NCBI GenBank assembly: GCA_046346845.1
Contig: JAXMHH010000002.1
Location: 434,001-498,000, forward strand
Origin: DSSB01 sp046346845
GTDB taxonomy: Bacteria; UBA10199; DSSB01
Reading direction: 5' to 3'
DNA length: 64,000 nucleotides
Made by a program: the position numbers and the translations under genes. Under the pieces are notes generated by a model. That model worked only from the letters and a program-made list of their open reading frames with translations. It did not search any database and was not told the DNA's origin. How positions within the stretch are numbered: the stretch's first letter is position 1; the number at the start of each line of letters is the position of its first letter. Below are positions 56,861 to 64,000 of this stretch, one piece after another.

Positions 56861-58219
56861 ATGGCCAAGGTCGCGACCCTCTACGAATGCCAGCAATGCG
56901 GCTACCAATCCCCCAAGTGGCTGGGCCGTTGCTCCGACTGCGGGGCCTGGAATTCCCTCGTCGAAGCCCGCCCCGAGGCTTTGCCGCGCGGTAAGGCCGG
57001 CGAGAATTTTTACAGCCTCAGCTCCAAGCTCGCTCCCCTCGACGAAATCGGGACCGAGGCCCCGCCCCGCGTCCTGACGCGACTCCACGAACTCGACCGC
57101 CTCTTGGGCGGCGGGATGGTGCCGGGCTCGGTAATCCTCTTGGGCGGGGATCCCGGCATCGGCAAATCGACCCTGGTGCTGCAGGTCTTGTCGCGCCTCA
57201 GTGAGCAAGGCGGAAAGGTCGCCTACCTGAGCGGCGAGGAATCCGCCGACCAGATCAAGCTGCGCGCCGAGCGCCTCGGCGTAAAGGCCAAAAATTTATT
57301 CGTGATGACCGAGAACGACCTCTCGCGCGCCCTGCCGCAGATCGAGGCGCTGCAACCGCAGATGCTGGTCGTCGACTCGATCCAGACCGTCTACCAGCCC
57401 GATTTGGGCTCGGCGCCCGGCTCGGTGACGCAGGTGCGGGAATGCGCGGGCAAGCTGCTCTACCTCGCCAAGTCGCGCGGTTTCACGGTTCTGTTGGTCG
57501 GGCATGTGACGAAAGAGGGTTCGCTCGCGGGGCCGAAGATCCTCGAACACATGGTCGACACGGTCCTCTATTTCGAGGGCGATCGCGGCCAACCCTATCG
57601 TATCCTGCGCACCTTTAAGAATCGCTTCGGTTCGGTGAGCGAGCTGGCGGTCTACGAGATGCGCGGCAGCGGCTTGGTCGAGGTGACCAATCCTTCCGAG
57701 CTATTTCTCTCCGACAGCCCGGAGCTGGCGCCCGGCTCGGTGGTGGTGAGCAGTCTCAAGGGCACCCGCCCGCTGTTGGCCGAGCTGCAGGCCCTGGTCA
57801 CGCCCAGCTCGCTCGGGATGCCGCGGCGGGTGACGGTGGGAGTCGACTCCCAGCGCGTGGCCTTGCTCTGCGCGGTGCTCGAAAAGATCGTCGGCCTTCA
57901 CCTCGGCGGCCAGGACATCTTCCTCAACGTGGTGGGCGGGCTCGATGTCGACGAACCGGCGGTGGATCTGGGCGTGCTGCTCGCGATCGTCTCCAGCTTT
58001 CAGGGCAAGGCCTTGCGGGAACGCACCCTAGTCTTGGGCGAGGTCGGCTTGAGCGGCGAGATCCGTCCGGTCGCGGGCGAGACCCTGCGCCTGCAGGAGG
58101 CGGCGCGGTTGGGTTTTAGCCGCGCCATCCTGCCGAGCAAGGGTTCGCAGGAAAAGGCCCCGAAGGGCCTCAGTCTGGAGCGCGTCAAAAACGTCCACGC
58201 CGCCTTGGATCGGCTGTAA
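56861..58219 (+). CDS. radA: DNA repair protein RadA
   Basis: 452 residues, full length. RadA (Sms) is a RecA-like branch-migration helicase acting in recombination repair. Order: N-terminal zinc finger (YECQQCGYQSPKWLGRCSDC), Walker A GGDPGIGKSTLVLQ, RadA-specific KNRFG in FKNRFGSVSEL, and the Lon-type C-terminal domain (GGLDVDEPAVDLGVLLAI, GEVGLSGEIRPV). All key motifs are intact. Conventional housekeeping gene. Confidence 0.98.
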   Translation: MAKVATLYECQQCGYQSPKWLGRCSDCGAWNSLVEARPEALPRGKAGENFYSLSSKLAPLDEIGTEAPPRVLTRLHELDRLLGGGMVPGSVILLGGDPGIGKSTLVLQVLSRLSEQGGKVAYLSGEESADQIKLRAERLGVKAKNLFVMTENDLSRALPQIEALQPQMLVVDSIQTVYQPDLGSAPGSVTQVRECAGKLLYLAKSRGFTVLLVGHVTKEGSLAGPKILEHMVDTVLYFEGDRGQPYRILRTFKNRFGSVSELAVYEMRGSGLVEVTNPSELFLSDSPELAPGSVVVSSLKGTRPLLAELQALVTPSSLGMPRRVTVGVDSQRVALLCAVLEKIVGLHLGGQDIFLNVVGGLDVDEPAVDLGVLLAIVSSFQGKALRERTLVLGEVGLSGEIRPVAGETLRLQEAARLGFSRAILPSKGSQEKAPKGLSLERVKNVHAALDRL

Positions 58220-58274
58220 GGCGCCTCCCACGATATCCCTATCTTTTTTGTCCGGCTGGGGTTTTACTTAGCTT

Positions 58275-58697
58275 ATGGGACTCGGCGACCTGTTCAAAAG
58301 ACTGAGCAAGGGCTCCTCTGAGCGGGACAAGCCGGCCGCCCCCAGCCCTCGGCTGAAGGGCGGCAAGGCCATGCCGCCGCTGCCCGCCTATCTGAAAAAG
58401 GATAAGTTTGTCCGGCCCCAAGCCGCAGGGCCGGAGGCCGAGCCCGGGCCCGAGTCTGGGCCGGACATGGCCGAGGCGGGTGCCTTCAAACGCCCGGGGA
58501 AGTGGCTGAAGGCTCGGCTGGGCGGGGTGACAGATAGTCAAGCTATTGATAATATTCAGAAAACTAAAGAGGCCTTGAAGAAAAGCGGGGGTATGAACGA
58601 CCAAGAGATTCAGAGCTTTTTGGATGGCCTGCTCGACCCCGGCGAGACCGCCCAGCCTGAGGGGGCGCCCCTGCCGAGGCCCCCAAAATCCCCTTAA
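58275..58697 (+). CDS. Hypothetical protein, Pro-rich with small helical core
   Basis: 140 residues, no family recognised. The N-terminal half is basic and Pro-rich (GLGDLFKRLSKGSSERDKPA); the centre holds two short helices (DSQAIDNIQKTKEALKKSGG; MNDQEIQSFLDGLLDPG); the C-terminus is Pro-rich again. No signal peptide or membrane segment. It is between radA and rpmE on the same strand; no ribosome site stands out. Codon use fits the neighbours, so I keep it as a real gene. Confidence 0.6.
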   Translation: MGLGDLFKRLSKGSSERDKPAAPSPRLKGGKAMPPLPAYLKKDKFVRPQAAGPEAEPGPESGPDMAEAGAFKRPGKWLKARLGGVTDSQAIDNIQKTKEALKKSGGMNDQEIQSFLDGLLDPGETAQPEGAPLPRPPKSP

Positions 58698-58773
58698 AGC
58701 CTTTCCCGAGAATCGCCTGGACATTAGAATAGGCGCTCTGCTAAAAGCAGCGACCTCGAAATTGGAGTGAATT

Positions 58774-58983
58774 ATGAGAGAAGGCATCCACCCCGAATAC
58801 AAACCCGTGAAAATCGCCTGCAGCTGCGGCAATATCATCGACACCATGTCCACGCTCGACAACATCACCGTCGAAATCTGCAGCAGCTGCCACCCCTTCT
58901 TCACCGGCAAGCAGAAGATCGTCGACACCGCGCGCCGCATCGACCGCTTCAAGAAGAAGTACGAGAATTTCCAAAAGCAATAG
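58774..58983 (+). CDS. rpmE: 50S ribosomal protein L31
   Basis: 69 residues. Large-subunit protein L31 of the zinc-binding (C+) type: all four Cys are present at 16, 18, 36 and 39 (ACSCGN and CSSCHPFF). The classical opening MREGIHPEYKPVKI is intact. Followed by a strong terminator and then prfA, a common order. Confidence 0.98.
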   Translation: MREGIHPEYKPVKIACSCGNIIDTMSTLDNITVEICSSCHPFFTGKQKIVDTARRIDRFKKKYENFQKQ

Positions 58984-59013
58984 GGGCCAGCCCCTGCGCC
59001 GGTCCAAAATTTT

Positions 59014-59047
59014 AAAACCCGCCTCGCCGGCCGCGAGACGGGTTTTT
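59014..59047 (+). terminator. Intrinsic terminator after rpmE
   Basis: AAAACCCGCCTCGC and GCGAGACGGGTTTTT form a long stem with one mismatch, flanked by A- and T-runs, 31 bp after rpmE. Confidence 0.9.
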
Positions 59048-59072
59048 CATTTTCCGAGACAAGAATTTTCTT

Positions 59073-60143
59073 ATGTTCCAACAGCTCCAAGACGTCGTCG
59101 CCCACTACCATGACCTGGCGCGCCAGCTGAGCGACCCGGCCGTGACCGGCGACAGCAAACGCTTCCAGCAGATCGCCAAGGAGCACGCGGGACTGCGCGA
59201 GCTGGTCGAAACCTTCGAGAAATACCAAAAGGTCCGGGGCGACCTCGAGGGCAACAAGGAGCTCCTGGCCGACAGCGACGAATCGCTGCGCCAAATGGCC
59301 AAAGAGGAGATCCCGCGCCTCGAGAAGGAATTGGCCGAGCTCGAGGGGCAACTGAAGGTCTTGCTGCTTCCCAAGGACTCCAACGACGACAAGAACATCT
59401 TTTTGGAAATTCGCGCGGGCACGGGCGGCGACGAGGCTGCGCTCTTCGTGGCGGATCTGTTTCGCCTCTATTCCCGCTACGCCGAATCGCGCGGCTGGCG
59501 GGTCGAGCTGATGGACACCAACGCCACGGGGATCGGCGGCTACAAGGAAGTGATTGCCCAGATCAGCGGCGACAAGGTCTACAGCGATCTGAAGTACGAG
59601 GGCGGGGTGCACCGGGTGCAGCGGGTCCCCAAGACCGAGCAGCAGGGCCGGGTTCACACCTCGACCGTGACGGTGGCGGTGCTGCCCGAAGTCGAGGACG
59701 TCGAGGTGAATATCCAAGAGAAAGACCTGAAGATCGACGTGATGCGCGCCAGCGGCCCGGGCGGCCAGAGCGTCAACACCACCGACTCGGCCGTGCGCTT
59801 GACCCACATCCCGACCGGCGAAGTCGTGGTCTGCCGGGACGAGAAGAGCCAACACAAGAACAAGGCCAAGGCGCTGCGCATCCTCCAGGCCCGCCTGCTG
59901 GAAGCGGAACGGGAAAAGCAGAGCGCCGAGATCTCCAGCCAGCGCAAGAGCATGGTCGGAACCGGGGAGCGCAGCGAGAAGATCCGCACCTACAACTACC
60001 CGCAGAACCGCCTCACGGACCATCGCATCGGCCTCACCGTGCACAACCTCGACATGGTGATGGAGGGGCAGATCGGCCCCATCATCGAGGCCCTGCGAGC
60101 GCATTATCAGGCGGAGGCCCTGAAGGGCGCGCAGGGTGCCTAA
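59073..60143 (+). CDS. prfA: Peptide chain release factor 1
   Basis: 356 residues, full length. RF1 releases the peptide at UAA and UAG codons. The GGQ catalytic tripeptide lies in RASGPGGQSVNTTDSAVRLT (about residue 230), and the codon-recognition region VPKTEQQGRVHTSTVTVAVL is of RF1 type. The stop-proximal region RTYNYPQNRLTDHRIGLT is conserved. No frameshift, so unlike prfB there is no programmed control. Confidence 0.98.
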   Translation: MFQQLQDVVAHYHDLARQLSDPAVTGDSKRFQQIAKEHAGLRELVETFEKYQKVRGDLEGNKELLADSDESLRQMAKEEIPRLEKELAELEGQLKVLLLPKDSNDDKNIFLEIRAGTGGDEAALFVADLFRLYSRYAESRGWRVELMDTNATGIGGYKEVIAQISGDKVYSDLKYEGGVHRVQRVPKTEQQGRVHTSTVTVAVLPEVEDVEVNIQEKDLKIDVMRASGPGGQSVNTTDSAVRLTHIPTGEVVVCRDEKSQHKNKAKALRILQARLLEAEREKQSAEISSQRKSMVGTGERSEKIRTYNYPQNRLTDHRIGLTVHNLDMVMEGQIGPIIEALRAHYQAEALKGAQGA

Positions 60144-60268
60144 GGGGAAATTCCCCGCGGTTCCCCTACATGTTTGCGCCTCCGGCCCGCGACAAAAGGG
60201 GGTTGTGTTTCGGGGCGAAAGGCCCTATACCCTCCGATTTAATAATTCCTTAAATATTGGGAGTTTAT

Positions 60269-61300
60269 ATGGCAGTGCCCGGACACCAGGCCTTCGCGAT
60301 CGGCAAATACCTCCTGAAACAACGCATCCTAGGTAGGAAGCGTTATCCCTTGAACCTGATGCTCGAGCCGCTGTTCCGCTGCAACCTGGCCTGCCCCGGC
60401 TGCGGGAAGATCCAATTTCCCGAGGAGATCCTGAAAAAGAACCTCTCGGTCGAGCAGGCCCTGGCCGCCGCGGAGGAGTGCGGCGCGCCCATGGTCACCA
60501 TCCCGGGCGGCGAGCCGCTGATCCATCCCCAGATCGAGCAGATCGTCGCCGGGCTGCTGAAGCAGAAGCGCTATGTCATCCTCTGCACCAACGCCCTCCT
60601 GCTCGAGCGCAACCTGCACAAGTTCAAGCCAGACAAGCGCCTGACCTTCAGCGTCCATATGGACGGCTACGGCGAGCACCACGATCACTGCGTCGACCGC
60701 GAGGGCACCTATGATATCGCGGTGAAGGCGATCAAGGTCGCCATCGAGAAGGGCTTCCGCGTCATCACCAACACCACCGTCTTCGAAGGGCATTCGATCG
60801 AGAACCTGATACAACTCTTCGACCACATGATGGAGCTGGGCGTGGAAGGCCTGACCATCTCCCCGGGCTTCAGCTACGAGAAGGCGCCGGACCAGGAGCA
60901 CTTCCTCTCCAAACGCCTCACCCAGGCCTTTTTCAAAAAGCTGCTCGACTACAAGCGGGAGCACAAGAAGAAGTGGGACTTCAACAACAGCCCCTTTTTC
61001 ATGGAATTCCTCGAGGGCAAGCGCGACTACGAGTGCACCCCCTGGGGCATGCCCACCTACAACGTCTTCGGCTGGCAAAAACCCTGTTACCTGCTCACCA
61101 ACGAGGGCTACGCCAAGACCTTCAAGGAATACATGGAAACAACCGCCTGGGATCAGTACGGCACCAAGAGCGGCAATCCCAAGTGCGCCGACTGCGCCAC
61201 CCACTGCGGCTATGAGCCGAGCGCGGTGGCCGACGGCATGTCGAGCCTCAAGAAGATGATCGAGATCGGCCGCGCGACCGCGACGGCCTCCCGGGGCTAG
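60269..61300 (+). CDS. hpnH: Hopanoid radical SAM adenosyltransferase HpnH
   Basis: 343 residues. HpnH joins the 5'-deoxyadenosyl group to diploptene-type hopene, giving adenosylhopane, the first step to extended C35 hopanoids. The radical-SAM cluster is Cys38, Cys42 and Cys45 (CNLACPGC), with IPGGEPLIHPQIEQI, FSVHMDGYGEHHD and the C-terminal CADCATHCGYEP block. Start at the ATG 60269, since GGGAG lies a few bases upstream and would be buried by the TTG at 60257. No squalene-hopene cyclase is present in this window. Confidence 0.95.
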   Translation: MAVPGHQAFAIGKYLLKQRILGRKRYPLNLMLEPLFRCNLACPGCGKIQFPEEILKKNLSVEQALAAAEECGAPMVTIPGGEPLIHPQIEQIVAGLLKQKRYVILCTNALLLERNLHKFKPDKRLTFSVHMDGYGEHHDHCVDREGTYDIAVKAIKVAIEKGFRVITNTTVFEGHSIENLIQLFDHMMELGVEGLTISPGFSYEKAPDQEHFLSKRLTQAFFKKLLDYKREHKKKWDFNNSPFFMEFLEGKRDYECTPWGMPTYNVFGWQKPCYLLTNEGYAKTFKEYMETTAWDQYGTKSGNPKCADCATHCGYEPSAVADGMSSLKKMIEIGRATATASRG

Positions 61301-61335
61301 GGCCCTCCTTTCATCAACGATCGAAACAGCAAAAA

Positions 61336-61364
61336 AAAAGGACGGCCTTAAGGCCGTCCTTTTG
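61336..61364. terminator. Bidirectional terminator after hpnH
   Basis: AAAAGGACGGCCTTAAGGCC and its mirror form a perfect palindrome with flanking A- and T-runs between the convergent hpnH and CTERM genes. Confidence 0.92.
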
Positions 61365-61384
61365 GAAATTCCTTCAAGCTGGAA

Positions 61385-62023
61385 CTATTTTTTTCTGCGC
61401 AGCCCCAAGAGAGAGGCCGCCAGGAAGAAACCCAGCCAGGTACCCATCTCCGAGAAGCCGGTGGCCGCGCCGAGACTGCACTTGCTTCCCTCTAAGAAGA
61501 ACTGCTTGGGACCGGTCGCCTCCTTCGGCTGCTCCGGGGTGACGTCCTTGGGCGTCTGCGGCTGCTCCGGTTGCTTCGGCTCTTCCGGTGGCTTGCAGAG
61601 CTCGATGGGGCATTCCAGACCATCGTCCTTGACCCGCTTGTCGAGGAAGGCCAGGCACTCGCAAGGGCTCAGCAGCTTGCCGGTGGGTTGGACGGGCTGA
61701 AGCTGGCGCTGCCGGGCGTACCGGTCGCGCGCGGCATCTACGAATTGGGCATCCAGGCTACCCACGGGAGCCAGGGCTGGTTTTTCGGCTCCGTTGTTCG
61801 CATTGCCATCGCCCTCTTCCGGGGCGCGGCAAATTCTCTCATAAATTGTTTTATTTTCCCCATTGGGATCGGGACAGCCCTTTTCGACGCATTGCACTGC
61901 CTCGACGATCTTTTCGATGCGTTCGCAACGGTTATTAGTTACAATCACCTCTCGCTCCTGCGCATGCACGGCGGCCGCCCCCAAACTCAATCCGAGGACG
62001 ATGGCTAATACTTGGTATTTCAT
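61385..62023 (-). CDS. Secreted protein with Cys-type CTERM sorting tail
   Basis: 212 residues. Signal peptide (MKYQVLAIVLGLSLGAAAVH, cut after AQ), a Cys-containing ectodomain of unknown family (VTNNRCERIEKIVEAVQCVE, SPCECLAFLDKRVKDDGLEC), a Pro/Gln-rich linker (EEPKQPEQPQTPKDVTPEQP) and a CTERM tail: SKCSLGAA, then a hydrophobic stretch (GTWLGFFLAASLLGL) and RRKK. This is the third protein in the window with the C-S tail. AGGAGG directly upstream of the ATG is a strong ribosome site. Probably anchored at the surface; role unknown. Confidence 0.8.
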   Translation of the reverse strand: MKYQVLAIVLGLSLGAAAVHAQEREVIVTNNRCERIEKIVEAVQCVEKGCPDPNGENKTIYERICRAPEEGDGNANNGAEKPALAPVGSLDAQFVDAARDRYARQRQLQPVQPTGKLLSPCECLAFLDKRVKDDGLECPIELCKPPEEPKQPEQPQTPKDVTPEQPKEATGPKQFFLEGSKCSLGAATGFSEMGTWLGFFLAASLLGLRRKK

Positions 62024-62163
62024 GATTTTCCTCCTGACATTCGATTCCCAAACGCCGCGCGACGAGCCCCGCCGCGCCTTTTGTGATTATCGGAAAATGG
62101 GATAGGGCAAGTTACCTTTTTAAATAAAAATCCAGGCTCTGCGTCTATCTTGAGGCTAACTAA

Positions 62164-62187
62164 CTAATTTTTCTAGATAAAAATTAG
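62164..62187. terminator. AT-rich hairpin downstream of the terpene synthase gene
   Basis: CTAATTTTT and AAAAATTAG form a perfect 9-bp stem around CTAGAT, about 85 bp after the minus-strand terpene synthase gene ends. It could be a weak terminator; the stem is AT-rich and no GC core is present. Confidence 0.35.
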
Positions 62188-62272
62188 AGGGGCCCCCGGG
62201 GCCGGCGCCTGGGTCCGGTCCGGGGCCCGGTTGGGGATAGCAGGACGCTGGGCCCCCGCGGAGACGGGCTGC

Positions 62273-63340
62273 TTAAAACTCCCGAATGCGGATCCTCAAT
62301 TGCCGCCCGGGACCCGTCTGGTGGACGGAGTTGTAACGCGGGGCCATGGCGTGCCAGCGGGCAAAGCCGTACATGTTATGGCGAAGCCCTTGGATCCAGC
62401 CCCGCAGCTGGGTTTCCTGGGGGTAGCGCTCGAGGAGTCTCTCCTCCAAGATTCCGATTTGCCGAACCCGGGCGTTGTGCAGGTCGGCGACCCAGCGAAA
62501 GGCGTCCTCGGGGCTGAGCTTGAATTCCTGCGCCATGCAGGCGACGAGGTTGCACCAACGCTGGCGCTGGTCCTTCGTGTAACCGAACATGTCGTTGACG
62601 ATGGCGACGATCTCGGAGGAATGCCACTCCAGGGCCTTTAGCTCGGGGTCCTCGCGCAGGTCCGGCGGCACTTCCCAGCCCATCTGGTACTCCACAAAGT
62701 CCAGGTTGGGGAGCTGGCCCACGGTGAGGATCCTGCGCTCCAGCTGGTTGGCGGCATTGGGATAGCTGCCCGTCTCGCGGAAGCGCTTGGCCGTCTCGCT
62801 CTCCTCGCGCACCGCCGCGACCCACTCGGCGTAACGGCGGGCGTGAAATTCCATCCAGTCCCGGCTCATGACCCGACCGTAGGCCTGGCCTAACTCCCAC
62901 CAACAGCGGAGATGGCAGTCACCCTCCGGACAGGTGTCGGGACGCCCGGCGATGGCCGCGAACAGTTTTTCTTGTTGGCCGTCATCGCCTTCCTCGATGA
63001 GGTCGTCATAGAAGATCCAGAGGCTCAGGAACTTGGTCAACACCTCCGCCCGTTCGACCGGGGCGCTGGGAAAGGCCCAGTTGGCGTATTCGGCCACCGC
63101 CAATTTGCGGAATTTCTCCGCGCCCGCCTCGTCGTGGATCACGCCATGCTCGCGGAACCACAGCTCGGTCCGGCGCTCCATCTCCCGGGCCAGGGGGTTC
63201 ATGGCGACGACCCAGGTCGAGGGATAGCGCAGGCTCACCTCGCTGGTACTATTTGTACGTTTTTGTGGGCTTTTTTTAAAGAAAGCAGGGACTTGCCTTG
63301 GACGCAAGGATGCCTGGCCCAAGCTGGAACTGCGGCTCAT
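62273..63340 (-). CDS. Class I terpene synthase family protein
   Basis: 355 residues, terpene-synthase alpha fold. The first metal motif is DDLIEE (Asp112, Asp113). The second motif reads NDMFGYTKD (Asn249 to Asp257), departing from the NDxxSxxxE consensus: Gly for Ser and Asp for Glu. The typical terminal block GLRHNMYGFARWHAMAPRYN is present. Such enzymes cyclise farnesyl or geranyl diphosphate, giving sesquiterpenes such as geosmin precursors or 2-methylisoborneol-type products; the product here cannot be named. A strong GAGGAGG ribosome site fixes the ATG at 63340. The first 45 residues are basic and low-complexity. Confidence 0.88.
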   Translation of the reverse strand: MSRSSSLGQASLRPRQVPAFFKKSPQKRTNSTSEVSLRYPSTWVVAMNPLAREMERRTELWFREHGVIHDEAGAEKFRKLAVAEYANWAFPSAPVERAEVLTKFLSLWIFYDDLIEEGDDGQQEKLFAAIAGRPDTCPEGDCHLRCWWELGQAYGRVMSRDWMEFHARRYAEWVAAVREESETAKRFRETGSYPNAANQLERRILTVGQLPNLDFVEYQMGWEVPPDLREDPELKALEWHSSEIVAIVNDMFGYTKDQRQRWCNLVACMAQEFKLSPEDAFRWVADLHNARVRQIGILEERLLERYPQETQLRGWIQGLRHNMYGFARWHAMAPRYNSVHQTGPGRQLRIRIREF

Positions 63341-63450
63341 GATCTCCTCCTCGAATTCTCTCTCCAGCCTTACCCGGCAGCCTTGGTATTCTGCCTAGGA
63401 GGAATTCTAGAACCACTGGTACAGATTTGACGACAAAAAAATGTACTTAT

Positions 63451-64000
63451 TTAAAAAAAGAAGGTTTGCAGGTCTTCCGCCACTTCCGGGTGGGGAAAGA
63501 CCTTGTCCGCCTCCTCGAGGAGGACGCGGGGGTCGAGATAGCGTTGGCTGATATGGGTGAGCACGAGGCGCCGCGCTCCGGCCTCGCGGGCCGCGTGGGC
63601 GGCGTCGGCGGCGGTGGAGTGGCCCCATTGGTGGGCCTCGGCCTCGAATTCCCGGTGGAAGGTCGCCTCGTGCACCAGGAGATCCACGCCTCCCGCCAGC
63701 TCCACGAGTTCAGGAGCGGGGCCCGTATCCAGGCCATAGGCCATGCTGCGGCCGGGCCGGGCCGGCCCCACCACGGCCTCGGGGGTGATGACGCGTCCGT
63801 CCGCCAAGCGAACCGCGCGGCCTCGTACCAAGTCCATCCGTTCAGGGCCCTCGGGGATCCCCAAGGCCTTCGCCTTGGCCTCGTCGAAGAGGCCGGGCCG
63901 AGGCCGTTCGCGAAAGGCGTAACCCCAGCAAGGGATAATGTGCCGCAGCGGGGCGGTGAATACTTGATAGCGGTCGGTCTCGAAGACCGGCCCCGGCGCC
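63451..64000 (-). CDS. rnz: Ribonuclease Z, C-terminal part (cut by window edge)
   Basis: Metallo-beta-lactamase tRNA 3' endonuclease; only the last 183 codons are in the window, open through the edge. Recognised by ARPGRSMAYGLDTGPAP, the metal Asp in DLLVHEATFHREFEAEAHQW (VHEATF is the HEAT-type motif) and the final His in RLVLTHISQRY. The tail ends DLQTFFF. It converts tRNA precursors lacking encoded CCA to mature 3' ends, in keeping with the CCA-less tRNA-Pro seen here. Confidence 0.93.
   Translation of the reverse strand, partial: APGPVFETDRYQVFTAPLRHIIPCWGYAFRERPRPGLFDEAKAKALGIPEGPERMDLVRGRAVRLADGRVITPEAVVGPARPGRSMAYGLDTGPAPELVELAGGVDLLVHEATFHREFEAEAHQWGHSTAADAAHAAREAGARRLVLTHISQRYLDPRVLLEEADKVFPHPEVAEDLQTFFF

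Overview
The window is GC-rich, densely coded DNA from a Gram-negative bacterium. Lipoprotein signals, hopanoid and polyprenyl biosynthesis, several candidate sigma-54 promoters, a Ser/Thr-kinase/sigma-54-activator fusion and Cys-type CTERM sorting tails point to a deltaproteobacterial-grade lineage (Myxococcota, Bdellovibrionota or a related candidate phylum). This placement is inference; no rRNA is present.

Left end (1-20.1 kb): the tail of a ketosynthase gene is followed by seven large same-strand paralogues (2164-20123). They share a roughly 270-residue N-terminal module (TPR-like start, then five Gly/Ala-rich hydrophobic blocks) but carry different C-terminal parts: HEAT-like helices, tandem alpha/beta modules, a PAS domain, or an FHA-like plus methyltransferase-like pair. 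A two-gene minus-strand operon (macro domain plus DUF4126) sits between the third and fourth copies. A distant eighth relative is a 2068-residue protein at 30745-36951. I recognise no described family for this module; it is the best candidate in the window for an undescribed system.

Middle (20-46 kb): pirin, YchF, polyprenyl diphosphate synthase, an alpha/beta hydrolase, a CTERM surface protein, the kinase/AAA/TPR/GAF/sigma-54/HTH regulator with its own candidate sigma-54 promoter, a lipoprotein, the giant protein with a structured leader, CstA behind possible alternative RNA hairpins, a second CTERM protein, an acyltransferase, a small knottin-like secreted peptide and an Lhr helicase that appears to carry two compensating frameshifts.

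Island (46.65-48.75 kb): an AT-richer insert at the 3' end of tRNA-Pro(CGG), bounded by identical 43-bp direct repeats, carries a hipBA toxin-antitoxin pair with three palindromic operators and one orphan ORF. A second macro-domain gene lies just outside it.

Right end (48.8-64 kb): NYN-domain protein, amtB-glnK-glnA nitrogen cluster (amtB behind a sigma-54 site), a lipoprotein, a calcium-binding-type cysteine-rich protein, a membrane TPR protein, radA, rpmE, prfA, hpnH, a third CTERM protein, a class I terpene synthase and the 3' part of rnz. Housekeeping genes here are conventional; the accessory genes centre on isoprenoids, cell-surface proteins and sigma-54 control.
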